Assembly: GCF_048541585.1 (NCBI RefSeq)
Contig: NZ_CP183303.1
Span: forward strand, 3,100,001 to 3,164,000
Reading direction: 5' to 3'
Length of the DNA: 64,000 nt
Source of the DNA: Legionella_C sp048541585
GTDB lineage: Bacteria; Pseudomonadota; Gammaproteobacteria; Legionellales; Legionellaceae
In this document: in pieces, positions 9,274 to 18,059 of the stretch
Position numbering within the stretch: position 1 is the first letter of the stretch
Layout of the letters: each line of letters begins with the position of its first letter
Position numbers and translations under genes: made by a program
The notes under the pieces: model-generated
Databases searched by the model: none
What the model saw: the letters and a program-made list of their open reading frames with translations, nothing else
What the model was told of the DNA's origin: nothing

Positions 9274-10602
9274 TTAACCCACTAGTTCATGCACAATTTT
9301 TTCCATACCGGCTGAGCGAGATCCTTTTACTAGCACGGTTGTATTTTTATCAAGCCACGGCAATAAATCTTTTGTTAGTTCTTCTTTCGTCGTATAGTGA
9401 CGGGCACTTTCACCAAATGCTTTACTGGAAAAAACACTATGTTTACCACAAGTCATTAATAAATCTATTCCCTTACGTTGTGCTGTATAACCAATTTCTT
9501 CGTGATGTTGTTGTGTCCAAGCACCTAATTCCCCTAAATCACCTAAAACTAAAATACGGCGACCTTGGCGCTTAGCTAATACCTCAAGAGCTATGAGAAC
9601 AGAGCGTAAATTAGCATTATAAGTATCATCAATTACTAAAGATTCATTCTTTCCTTGTAAATAAGTTAGCCGTCCAGCTACACCTTGAAAACGTTGTAAG
9701 CCTATAACGATCTCTTCTAAGGAGATACCTGCTGCAAGGCAGCAGGCTGCCGCTGCTAAAGCATTACGTACCATATGTTCACCAGGAACTTGCAAGCTAA
9801 TTGCTTGCTCACCTTGCTTAGTGACTAACTTAAAAGAAGCAAGACCTGCGTCGTTAAGAGATAAGTCTTTTGCATAAACATCTGCGTGTTTTACTAGTGA
9901 AAAACGAATAACCTGCTTATTAGCTAATAAATCATCCCAAAAATGAGCATAATCATCATCGTCATTAACGATAGCTATTCCTTCTGAATCAAGGCCTGCG
10001 TAAATCTCGCCTTTTGCTCGAGCAACACCGTCAATTGAACCAAAACCTTCAATATGCGCTGGCGCAACATTATTAATTAAGGTCACATGTGGTTGTACTA
10101 TTTCTACAGTATGTTCAATTTCACCTTGGTGATTAGCACCTAATTCAAATACAGCATATCGATGTTTCGACGTTAGCTGTAAAACACTTAACGGCACACC
10201 TATATGATTATTTAAATTACCTGGCGTTGCATGAGAAGGTTTTGGTAAAATGGAGGCAATCATTTCTTTAACAGAAGTTTTACCGTTACTACCGGTTAAA
10301 GCGATTATAGGGCAATGAATTGTTTTTCGATGCCATTTAGCCATATCGGTCATTGCTTGTAACGTATCGTTGACTACAAATTGTGGAATAGTAATTCCTT
10401 CAACTTGTCTCTCACACAAAACCGCAACAGCACCCTTATTCTGTGCTTCATTAATAAAATGATGACCATCAAATTTTTCACCACGTAAAGCAATAAATAA
10501 ATGGCCTGGTAAAATTTTTCGACTATCAATAGAAATGCCTGTAACAAAAAGAGGCATATTATATTCGCAGCCTAAGTGTTGAATTAGAGTTGTAATATTC
10601 AT
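9274..10602 (-). CDS. murF: UDP-N-acetylmuramoyl-tripeptide--D-alanyl-D-alanine ligase
   Basis: Adds the D-Ala-D-Ala dipeptide (product of Ddl) to UDP-MurNAc-tripeptide. Seen: N-terminal substrate domain GISIDSRKILPGHLFIALRGEKFDGH, P-loop ALTGSNGKTSVKEM near residue 100, NNHIGVPLSVL near 134, DDTYNANLRS near 325 and the C-terminal VKGSRSAGME. The open frame reaches a TTG at 10623, but the ATG at 10602 (MNITTL) is the more family-like start, giving 442 residues. Neither start has a strong Shine-Dalgarno sequence, so the exact start is uncertain. murE, which usually precedes it, is not upstream here. Confidence 0.95.
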   Translation of the reverse strand: MNITTLIQHLGCEYNMPLFVTGISIDSRKILPGHLFIALRGEKFDGHHFINEAQNKGAVAVLCERQVEGITIPQFVVNDTLQAMTDMAKWHRKTIHCPIIALTGSNGKTSVKEMIASILPKPSHATPGNLNNHIGVPLSVLQLTSKHRYAVFELGANHQGEIEHTVEIVQPHVTLINNVAPAHIEGFGSIDGVARAKGEIYAGLDSEGIAIVNDDDDYAHFWDDLLANKQVIRFSLVKHADVYAKDLSLNDAGLASFKLVTKQGEQAISLQVPGEHMVRNALAAAACCLAAGISLEEIVIGLQRFQGVAGRLTYLQGKNESLVIDDTYNANLRSVLIALEVLAKRQGRRILVLGDLGELGAWTQQHHEEIGYTAQRKGIDLLMTCGKHSVFSSKAFGESARHYTTKEELTKDLLPWLDKNTTVLVKGSRSAGMEKIVHELVG

Positions 10603-10688
10603 AACATTAATTAGGGAAAGCAATTAAAAAAAGTGTAGTAATTATTAACCTTACACACCAACATTGGTAAAATGCAATATAAATTATT

Positions 10689-10725
10689 AAGGAAAGGCAA
10701 ATACTACCTTAGATCGTCTTTCCTT
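10689..10725 (-). terminator. Weak hairpin after zipA
   Basis: Eight-base arms AAGGAAAG and CTTTCCTT, 21 bases apart, lie 20 bases past the zipA stop. On the minus strand they are followed by an AT-rich stretch rather than a clean U run. It could be a weak terminator or nothing; zipA and murF may still be co-transcribed. Confidence 0.3.
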
Positions 10726-10744
10726 TTAACAGTCATGTAGTAAT

Positions 10745-11509
10745 TTAAGCGTTTTCGTGCTCTTTTAATCCTTTTAAATTAGAAATGTCGGTGATATTTA
10801 ATAATCGATAATAATTTAATAAGCTTTCATCAGTTAATGGTTTTTTCTTCTCATCGAGTAAAAGTGTATCTAGTTCATCACTGAGTTGTTTTGCTGTATC
10901 AAGCATAATGGCAAATCGCTCTTTATCAATGGTAGGATTACCAGAAGAATGCATAAATAAGCATAGGCCTCTGACTGAAAAGCCGCCTATATTTTGTAAA
11001 TCAAAAACACCTGTTGACGTTGCTGCTGCAAGGCTGCATAAAATTGGACCTTGTCCATTGGAAAATTGATGACGATGAAATAAATGTCCTTCACCAAATC
11101 GCAGACCTGCTGCTAGAACTGTTTGGAGTAGTTCATAGCCTGCAAGTAAGCGATTTTCTTTCGCAAGTAGAAACATCATAACTGATGGGCCTGGCTCATT
11201 AGAGGAATCGCTAGAAACGGAGTCATCGTTGGTAAGATCATCAGCTAGAATGGGTTTTTTATCGGAGGGTTCATTTGCGCTAATCTTTACACTAGCTAAA
11301 GTTTCCTCTTCCTCGTCTTCTAATAAGCTCTTGGTAACCTTACGTACAGCAATAATATCATCAAAGGATTTATTTTCGATTTTACCTAGTGGCGGCTGAT
11401 ATGTTGATAAATGATTTGTCTGCCGTTTAGCCTTCATCAAACGTCCTATTGCAATAACAACGCCAATAAGTAATATTACATTGAGTACTAGACTCCAGTT
11501 TGCTTGCAT
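10745..11509 (-). CDS. zipA: Cell division protein ZipA
   Basis: Membrane-anchored protein that binds the FtsZ C-terminal tail and stabilises the Z-ring; restricted to Gammaproteobacteria. The 254 residues show an N-terminal membrane anchor (WSLVLNVILLIGVVIAIGRL), a basic patch, an acidic low-complexity linker (about residues 65-110, rich in E, D and S) and the C-terminal ZipA domain starting near VMMFLLAKENRLLAGYELL. Typical ZipA domain segments follow, for example FHRHQFSNGQGPILCSLA and GLCLFMHSSGNP. It sits downstream of smc as in other Gammaproteobacteria, but the usual next gene ligA is replaced by murF. Confidence 0.9.
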   Translation of the reverse strand: MQANWSLVLNVILLIGVVIAIGRLMKAKRQTNHLSTYQPPLGKIENKSFDDIIAVRKVTKSLLEDEEEETLASVKISANEPSDKKPILADDLTNDDSVSSDSSNEPGPSVMMFLLAKENRLLAGYELLQTVLAAGLRFGEGHLFHRHQFSNGQGPILCSLAAATSTGVFDLQNIGGFSVRGLCLFMHSSGNPTIDKERFAIMLDTAKQLSDELDTLLLDEKKKPLTDESLLNYYRLLNITDISNLKGLKEHENA

Positions 11510-11543
11510 ATTGACTCCTATTAACTTCCACTACATCAGACTT

Positions 11544-11682
11544 AGAACCTGTCTCTAGAGCCTACTATAGTGGCCGAAAATGTTAGTTTTTGTGGTCTGT
11601 TGCTCACATACTTCTATGCTGCGCTACGGTCCTTAAAATCAACTCCTTTCGTCTCACTCTCATGACTCTAAAGATAGGTTCT
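11544..11682. mobile_element. MITE-like palindromic element between smc and zipA
   Basis: Terminal inverted repeats AGAACCTGTCTCTAGAG (11544-11560) and CTCTAAAGATAGGTTCT (11666-11682) match at 15 of 17 positions when one is reversed. The inner sequence is also roughly palindromic: GGCCGAAAATGTTAGTTTTTG on the left resembles the complement of the CTTAAAATCAACTCCTTTCG stretch on the right. Both outer ends are flanked by TTA, as expected for insertion at TA with duplication. There is no coding capacity. Size about 139 bases. A miniature inverted-repeat element is the simplest reading; other copies elsewhere in the genome would confirm it. Confidence 0.6.
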
Positions 11683-11717
11683 TATTCTCTAGTTCTAATG
11701 CAGAGAAAAATTTCTTA

Positions 11718-14700
11718 TTATTTCGCCTCAGATATTGCTAAAGCCTGCCCTACGTCAACTGCAACAATGCGAGATACACCTGGCTCTCTCATTGTTACCC
11801 CAATTAAATGCTCTGCCAATTCCATAGTTAACTTGTTATGTGTTATAAATAAAAACTGTACTATTTTCGACATTTCTTTTACTAAAGCACAAAAACGTCC
11901 GACATTAACATCATCTAAAGGTGCATCAACTTCATCTAACATACAAAATGGTGAAGGGTTTAGTTGAAAAATAGCAAAGATCAATGCTACTGCTGTCATT
12001 GCTTTTTCCCCTCCTGATAACAAGTAAATCGTATTATTACGCTTACCTGGCGGCTTAGCTGTAATTAAAACGCCCGCCTCTAACCAATTATTACCAGTTA
12101 ATTCTAAGCTAGCTTCCCCTCCGCCAAAAAGACGTGGAAAAAGGGATTGAAATGTGACATTCACTTCATTAAAAGTTTGTTGAAAACGAGATCGCGTTTC
12201 TTTATCTAATTTTTCAATTGCTGCTTCAAGCATCGTTAAAGCATTTTCTAAATCATTATATTGTTCATCTAAATAATTTTTTCTTTGCGCCTCACTAGTA
12301 TATTCTTCAATTGCTGCAAGATTAATAGCGCCTAGTCGATTTATCTTCTCAATAACTGCCGTTATTTGTTGTTCACGCGCCATAATTGTTGTTTCAGGCG
12401 GTAAATTTTTAAGAAGAGTGGGCGCTTGAAAGCCTTGCTCTTTTAATCTATCTAATAGATTACCGATTTGCGCTCGAAATGTCTGCAATTCTAACTGCAG
12501 TTGTTGCATTTTTTCTTGTAAATTTTTAATTTGCTTTTCTTCAGCTTTAATTTTGGCTTCTCGCGCTACAAATTCAACTTTAAAATCATTAAGCTTAGCA
12601 CGCATTATTTTTAAATTTTTTTCTACTATTTTATAAGATTCTAATTTAGTTGCTAACTCTTCTTCTAAAGAATGATTCGATGTTGTAGAAGTTATTAACT
12701 GTGTACTTATTGCTTCTAGCCGTTTATTTAATGAAATTAGCTTATCCTGATTATGTGCTATATTGGCAATAAGTTGCTTTTGGGCAAGATGATTACGTTC
12801 ATTTTCTATTTCTAATTGATAAACTAACGTTCGTATATCCTCGACTTTTTTTTGTATATCAAGAAAAGTTAATTCAAAGTTTTGTTTCTTCTCACCTAAG
12901 TGTTTTTGTTCTTTCTGCAATTGCTGTTTTAAAGGCAACGTGTTCACAACAATTTGCTCAATTTTAAAAGCTTGTTCAGCCAAATCTATTAAGCGTTGTT
13001 CCAACTGCTCACCTTCCATCAAAAGCTCTTTTTTCTGCAAAGAGAGTTGATTTTGCTTCAAACATAACTTATCAATCTCAGTATTGGCTACTCGAATTTC
13101 ATCTTGAGTAATTTCTAATTCACTTTTTGCTAAAATTAGTTCGTTTTCAATAGCTTGTAGATTTAAATAAAATGTATCTCGCTCTTGCTTAAGATTAATT
13201 AAATGATTTTCTACCTGCTTAAGCTCACTAGTTAAAGTATTTAATTCTTCTTGCTTTGCTAATAAGCTAAATGAATCTGAAGTAGTTTTGCCAGAAATTC
13301 TTACCCAACCTTTAGCAATCCAGCAGCCTTCTTTAGTAATAATTGACTCATCTTGATTCAGCTCATGAAACCAATCGCAAGCTTCCTTAATAGTTGAAGC
13401 GGTAAATATTTTATAAAGACTAGGTAGAAAATAAGGTAGTGGCCCGGTTATTTTATCAGCTAAACAAGGATAATTTTTTTGCTTTACAGTATTTGCTTGA
13501 GTGACAGTGAAGCTTTGAGGTGTATCGATTAATTTTGCTAAATCATTTAAAATTGGTTTAAGTGAATCGACCATAACTGCCTGCAAGATATCTTTTAAAA
13601 CTATTTCACAGGCATATTGCCATTCTTTAGCAACCGTTATTGTTTCAAAAACTTGCGGTAAATTACTTATAGCCGAGCTAGTATTAAGCTTAACAGCTGT
13701 TGCTATCGTTGCTACCACTGCGGCATGAGCTGTCTTTAATTGATGATAATGATCTTGAATTTTATGTAGGTTTGTCTCAGCTTGCACTAAACACTGACGT
13801 ACTTCACCTAATGAATTAATAAGAGCCTGACAGTCACTTTCTTGTTGATTTTTTTTGCTTTCTAATTGCTTTAAGCTACCTTCGTGCTCAGCTAAATCAA
13901 TCGTCTCAATAGTATGATTAAGTGAGTATAATAACTCCTTATTTTTCTCCAGACGCAACTGTACACTTTGTTGTTCACCATTGATATGTTCGGTATGTAC
14001 CTGTTGGATTTGTATCTCTTTTTCTACTTGGGCTAACTTACTTTGCACTTGCTCGATATTTTTTTGTAAGAGCCGTTGTTCTTGTTGTATTGCGTAATAA
14101 TCTTGCTGTTGTTGCACTAATTGCTTTTTTGCATCTTCTAATTTAGCTACGCTGCTACTTATAGTGTGCTCATAATCTATTAATAAGTGTTTCTCCTGTG
14201 TTAATTGATTAGTGAGCTCTTGCTGTTTTATTGAACATTGTTCCTTTTCTACTAACAAGCGTTGTCTTTCATGGTGTTGTTGTTGGACTTGTTCTTCTAA
14301 ACGCGCAATTACTGTTGTCAATTGATAAAATTGCGCTTGCTCGCTGGCACTCTCATCTTCTGCTTGTTCAATTTGTATTTTTAAGGCAGTATTTTGATTA
14401 TAAAATTGGGTAAGTTGAGTTTGACATTGTTCATCCTCTGTTGAGAGTTGATTTAATTGAGTTTCAAGTTGCTGAGCTTTATTGTTTAAATCTTGCCATT
14501 TAAGAGCTACGACTTCGGCTTTGTAAGTGTTTTCTAATTGCTTTAATTCTTGGTAGCGGCCAGCTGCTTTCGCTTGCCGTTCAAGCCGTTGTAATTGTTT
14601 GGTAAGCTCTTCTCTAATATCACTAACGCGAGCTAAATTTTCCCGAGTATGATTAATACGTACAACTGTTTCCCGCCTTCGCTCTTTATACTTAGAAATC

Positions 14701-15206
14701 CCTGCTGCTTCTTCCAAATAAGCGCGTAACTCTTCAGGTTGTGCTTCAACTATTTTAGAAATTGTTCCCTGGCTGATGATTGAATAACCTCTAGCCCCAG
14801 CTCCCGTTCCTAAAAAAAGATCATTAATATCACGGCGTCTACAGCGGGTTCCATTTAAAAAATAAGTAGAATTACCATCTCGAGCCACTAATCGCTTAAT
14901 AGCAATTTCTTGATAATTACTGTATTGTCCACCAATTCGGCCTAAGGAGTTGTCAAAGATTAATTCAACTGAGGCTTGCCCCACCGCTTTTCGGCTAGTT
15001 GAACCATTAAAAATAACATCTATTAATGATTCCCCACGTAAATTTCTTGCTGAACTTTCCCCTAATACCCATTTTACTGCATCAATAATATTTGATTTTC
15101 CACAACCGTTAGGCCCAACCACAGCTACTAAATGACTGGGAAAAGGCAGCGTTGTTGGGTCAACAAATGATTTAAATCCTACTAATTTTAATTGTTTTAA
15201 ATGCAT
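11718..15206 (-). CDS. smc: Chromosome segregation protein SMC
   Basis: Long coiled-coil ABC-type ATPase that dimerises and, with ScpA and ScpB, organises and segregates the chromosome. The 1162 residues show the N-terminal head with Walker A GPNGCGKSNIIDAV near residue 31 and a first coiled coil (about 170-500, rich in Q, E, L and K). A hinge lies near 510-640 (ILQAVMVDS, KEGCWIAKGWVRISG), followed by the returning coiled coil. The C-terminal head has signature LSGGEKAMTAVALIFAIF near 1067 and Walker B FCMLDEVDAPLDD near 1090. Length is typical. This organism therefore uses SMC rather than MukB. The gene is 208 bases upstream of zipA. Confidence 0.96.
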   Translation of the reverse strand: MHLKQLKLVGFKSFVDPTTLPFPSHLVAVVGPNGCGKSNIIDAVKWVLGESSARNLRGESLIDVIFNGSTSRKAVGQASVELIFDNSLGRIGGQYSNYQEIAIKRLVARDGNSTYFLNGTRCRRRDINDLFLGTGAGARGYSIISQGTISKIVEAQPEELRAYLEEAAGISKYKERRRETVVRINHTRENLARVSDIREELTKQLQRLERQAKAAGRYQELKQLENTYKAEVVALKWQDLNNKAQQLETQLNQLSTEDEQCQTQLTQFYNQNTALKIQIEQAEDESASEQAQFYQLTTVIARLEEQVQQQHHERQRLLVEKEQCSIKQQELTNQLTQEKHLLIDYEHTISSSVAKLEDAKKQLVQQQQDYYAIQQEQRLLQKNIEQVQSKLAQVEKEIQIQQVHTEHINGEQQSVQLRLEKNKELLYSLNHTIETIDLAEHEGSLKQLESKKNQQESDCQALINSLGEVRQCLVQAETNLHKIQDHYHQLKTAHAAVVATIATAVKLNTSSAISNLPQVFETITVAKEWQYACEIVLKDILQAVMVDSLKPILNDLAKLIDTPQSFTVTQANTVKQKNYPCLADKITGPLPYFLPSLYKIFTASTIKEACDWFHELNQDESIITKEGCWIAKGWVRISGKTTSDSFSLLAKQEELNTLTSELKQVENHLINLKQERDTFYLNLQAIENELILAKSELEITQDEIRVANTEIDKLCLKQNQLSLQKKELLMEGEQLEQRLIDLAEQAFKIEQIVVNTLPLKQQLQKEQKHLGEKKQNFELTFLDIQKKVEDIRTLVYQLEIENERNHLAQKQLIANIAHNQDKLISLNKRLEAISTQLITSTTSNHSLEEELATKLESYKIVEKNLKIMRAKLNDFKVEFVAREAKIKAEEKQIKNLQEKMQQLQLELQTFRAQIGNLLDRLKEQGFQAPTLLKNLPPETTIMAREQQITAVIEKINRLGAINLAAIEEYTSEAQRKNYLDEQYNDLENALTMLEAAIEKLDKETRSRFQQTFNEVNVTFQSLFPRLFGGGEASLELTGNNWLEAGVLITAKPPGKRNNTIYLLSGGEKAMTAVALIFAIFQLNPSPFCMLDEVDAPLDDVNVGRFCALVKEMSKIVQFLFITHNKLTMELAEHLIGVTMREPGVSRIVAVDVGQALAISEAK

Positions 15207-15693
15207 CAGTCTTAAGGTAATAAAATATTATAAAATTGTACCTTAAGGCTATTAGGAGGAGAAGATAAATACTATACCTAATAGGTTTTGAGTTGAAATT
15301 ATTAAAAATCATTTAAATTTTTATAAGAAAATACTCAATTATCCTTAACTAAAGCCTACTTAATAAACAAGTTCAGACTACACTTAAGATTAAATATTTA
15401 AAAATTTTATTAACTAGTATTTATTCAGTACTTTTTATTCATTCATTACTTGTCAACTTACCTTAAAACGCGTGAGAATAGAAGTATCCATTCAGGGGAT
15501 ATGTTTGAACCTTGGTGAAAGGTTTGATTTGAGTGCAATTTGGACTAAAACCATGCTGAAAAAGCGCAGTATAGCCTTCTATATGAGCATTTTGCAGCAT
15601 TTTTTTAGTTCAAAATGGACTAAATATAGCCCTTCGGTACATAGGATGTAAACACTTACGAATAGAAAGTATTGGTATTGCTTAGGAGATAGG
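15207..15693. other. Divergent smc/phaC intergenic region
   Basis: This 487-base gap carries no gene. Near smc there are two adjacent inverted repeats: CTTAAGGTA / TACCTTAAG (15211-15219, 15239-15247) and CTATTAGG / CCTAATAG (15249-15256, 15277-15284). From about 15505 to 15642 it holds a full copy of the dispersed palindromic repeat described separately. The phaC ribosome-binding site TTAGGAGATAGG ends right before its ATG. Promoters for both genes must lie here, but I cannot place them with confidence. Confidence 0.6.
15505..15642 (+). repeat. Dispersed palindromic repeat, copy R1 (full length)
   Basis: The left half, from TTGGTGAAAGGTTTGATTTG to GCTGAAAAAGCGC, is an imperfect inverted copy of the right half, from GAGCATTTTGCAGC to CCCTTCGGTAC. 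The centre is a small hairpin, arms TATAG and CTATA. Related copies lie at 18731-18791, 22300-22384 and 32437-32585. No coding frame. It stands directly upstream of phaC, ending about 50 bases before its start. Confidence 0.75.
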
Positions 15694-17493
15694 ATGACCG
15701 ACGATACTGAATTAAGCCACCTGATGCAATCAGTTGCTGAAAAAAGTATTCAACTGATAGAAAGCGTTCGTAATCAACCACCACAGCTTCCTTTGTGGAT
15801 TAATCGCTTTATTGATTTAACTAGTGATTTCCAAGCGCTAATTGCAACTTTATTTAAAAATCCAGAAAAAATCTGGCAATCGCAAATTGCTTATTGGCAA
15901 GACGCCATGAGCCTTGCACAAGAACAATTTACTTATTGGCTAGAAGGCAAGCCAATGCCTATTGAAGATAGGCGATTTAGCAGCGATGAATGGGTTAATA
16001 ATCCTTTTTTTAATTTATTAAGCCAACAATATTTATTAGCAAGCGAACATTTAAATGCGCTACTTGAAAGACTCGACTATGCTGATAAGCAACTTGCTAA
16101 GCGTGTTCAATTTTTTAGTCGTCAGTATTTAGATGCTTTATCACCTGCTAATTTTATCCATACCAATCCTCAATTAATGGCGGAAACACTACAAAGTCAT
16201 GGCAAAAACTTATTACGTGGCTTGCAAAATCTGTTAACTGATATGGAGTCAGGCTCAGCACGTTTAATTATTAAAATGACTGACATGGATGCCTTTAAAA
16301 TTGGTGAAAATGTTGCAACTACGCCAGGAAGAGTAATTTTTCGTAATGAAATGATAGAGTTAATTCAGTATAAGCCTCAGACTGAAAAAACTCACACTAT
16401 TCCTTTAATGATGATTCCACCCTGGATTAATAAATACTACATCCTTGATTTAAGCGAACATAATTCTTTGGTTGGCTGGCTTGTTAAACAAGGCATTACC
16501 GTGTTTGTCATCTCTTGGGTTAACCCTGATGCTACCTACGCCAATAAAGGAATTTATAGCTATTTAAGTCAAGGGCCTATGACAGCTATTGAAGTCATAA
16601 AAGAACAATTACAAGTAAAAAAAGTCAATACATTAGGCTTTTGTATAGGCGGAACGTTGTTAGCTTGCCTACTTGCGTATTATAAAGCACTGAAAAAAAA
16701 TCCAATACGCAGTGCTACCTTTTTAGCTTCCATGATTGATTTTAGTGATCCAGGTGATATTTCTGTTTTTATTGATGAGCATCAAATTAGACATTTAGAA
16801 GAGCAGATGAAATTAAAGGGTTATTTAGATGGCCGCTTTATGGCAAGTACCTTTAATTCATTACGTGCTAATGATTTGGTTTGGTCCTTTTTTATAAAAA
16901 ATTATTTACAAGGGCAAAATCCTGTCCCCTTTGATATTTTATACTGGAATGCTGACGCAACTAATATGCCCGCAAAGATGCATTCTCAATACTTACGATG
17001 GATGTATTTGCATAATAATTTAATTAAACCTGGTAAAATTAAATTAAATCATATTCCGTTAGACGTTACACAAATTGATACGCCAACTTTTTTTATTTCT
17101 ACACAAAAAGATCATATTGCGCCTTGGAAAACAACCTATATTGGCTTTCAGGCCATGCAAGGTGAAAAACAGTTTCTTTTAGGAGGCTCTGGTCATATTG
17201 CTGGTATTATTAATCCACCTAGCGCTAAAAAATATAACTACTATCTAAATCCAAACACTAATCAATCGGCAGATGATTGGCTAGCTGATGCCGTTAAACA
17301 TTCTGGCTCATGGTGGCCTGTTTGGTTTAAATGGTTAAAAAAGAAATCCGGTCCATTAAAGCCTGCGCCTAAATTTAAAGAGCTGCCATATAAACCTTTA
17401 ATGCATTCACCAGGTAGCTATGTTTTTCAAACGACCTCACGAACAAGTACTGAAAAGGCTAAGGAGCCTAATAAAAACCAAGAAACCACTTAA
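15694..17493 (+). CDS. phaC: Class I poly(3-hydroxyalkanoate) synthase PhaC
   Basis: Polymerises (R)-3-hydroxyacyl-CoA, mainly 3-hydroxybutyryl-CoA, into storage polyester granules in the cytoplasm. The 599 residues carry an N-terminal PhaC domain and an alpha/beta-hydrolase core with the lipase-like box GFCIGG near residue 318 (catalytic Cys). The Asp is in STQKDHIAPW near 475 and the His in GGSGHIAGI near 504. PPWINKYYILDL near 246 is typical of the family. Length fits class I, and no phaE or phaR subunit of class III or IV is nearby. The start has a strong AGGAG. It lies about 3 kb from the phaP-phaR-phaB genes and converges with the next gene, their stop codons overlapping in TTAA. Confidence 0.96.
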   Translation: MTDDTELSHLMQSVAEKSIQLIESVRNQPPQLPLWINRFIDLTSDFQALIATLFKNPEKIWQSQIAYWQDAMSLAQEQFTYWLEGKPMPIEDRRFSSDEWVNNPFFNLLSQQYLLASEHLNALLERLDYADKQLAKRVQFFSRQYLDALSPANFIHTNPQLMAETLQSHGKNLLRGLQNLLTDMESGSARLIIKMTDMDAFKIGENVATTPGRVIFRNEMIELIQYKPQTEKTHTIPLMMIPPWINKYYILDLSEHNSLVGWLVKQGITVFVISWVNPDATYANKGIYSYLSQGPMTAIEVIKEQLQVKKVNTLGFCIGGTLLACLLAYYKALKKNPIRSATFLASMIDFSDPGDISVFIDEHQIRHLEEQMKLKGYLDGRFMASTFNSLRANDLVWSFFIKNYLQGQNPVPFDILYWNADATNMPAKMHSQYLRWMYLHNNLIKPGKIKLNHIPLDVTQIDTPTFFISTQKDHIAPWKTTYIGFQAMQGEKQFLLGGSGHIAGIINPPSAKKYNYYLNPNTNQSADDWLADAVKHSGSWWPVWFKWLKKKSGPLKPAPKFKELPYKPLMHSPGSYVFQTTSRTSTEKAKEPNKNQETT

Positions 17494-17969
17494 TTAGAAA
17501 TACCAAACCAACCACCAGTATCACCGCCTGCCCAGCATCCCGCTGTGCGGCAGGCAGAAATTTTGCTGCTACACAGATTTTTAAAATACGCTTCGGCGCT
17601 AATATCGCGATTTTGATAACCTTCTGGCTGACAGATACGATTAGTATAACTGCCTTTTACTCGTATTTGGCCCATAACGGATATTGATGATGATACAGGA
17701 TAAACTCCAGGTTGATGTGAATAGCAAGCAATATAACATCCTGGTATACCACCATAGCTGTTATCTGTAGGAATTAAGACTTTCTGTGCGCCTGGGTAAG
17801 GATGATTTACGATTCCCATATTTGGGATGAAGTAAGCAGGGAAAGGCGAAGGAAGTAAGTTTTGATTAGGATTAAATTGAACTACGGGTGAGCTTTGCAA
17901 AGTATCACTAGCTAATACGATTGGCGAGATGAATAAACTACTTAATAAGCTTACTATTAATTTTTTCAT
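17490..17969 (-). CDS. Secreted Cys-containing protein of unknown function
   Basis: I do not recognise a family. The 159 residues begin with a clear signal peptide (MKKLIVSLLSSLFISPIVLA, probable cleavage after the LA). The mature part has a Pro- and Asn-rich first half and six cysteines (in GCYIACY, ICQPEGY, LCSSKISACRTAGCW), an even number that suits disulfides in the periplasm or outside the cell. The C-terminal stretch CWAGGDTGGWFGISN is Gly- and Trp-rich. It converges with phaC and its stop overlaps the phaC stop. It is transcribed from the 90-base gap it shares with the DUF1415 gene. Confidence 0.75.
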   Translation of the reverse strand: MKKLIVSLLSSLFISPIVLASDTLQSSPVVQFNPNQNLLPSPFPAYFIPNMGIVNHPYPGAQKVLIPTDNSYGGIPGCYIACYSHQPGVYPVSSSISVMGQIRVKGSYTNRICQPEGYQNRDISAEAYFKNLCSSKISACRTAGCWAGGDTGGWFGISN

Positions 17970-18059
17970 AAAATCTTCCTTAATAGTTTATTATTTTTAG
18001 TATAGACTTTCTCTATCAGCACCTTTTAATTTGTCCTTAAGTTTAGTTTAAAAATTAAT

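Noticed and set aside
11590..11967. 125-codon plus-strand frame opposite the end of smc
   Set aside because: It runs through the MITE-like element and then antisense through the conserved SMC head domain; composition is not protein-like.
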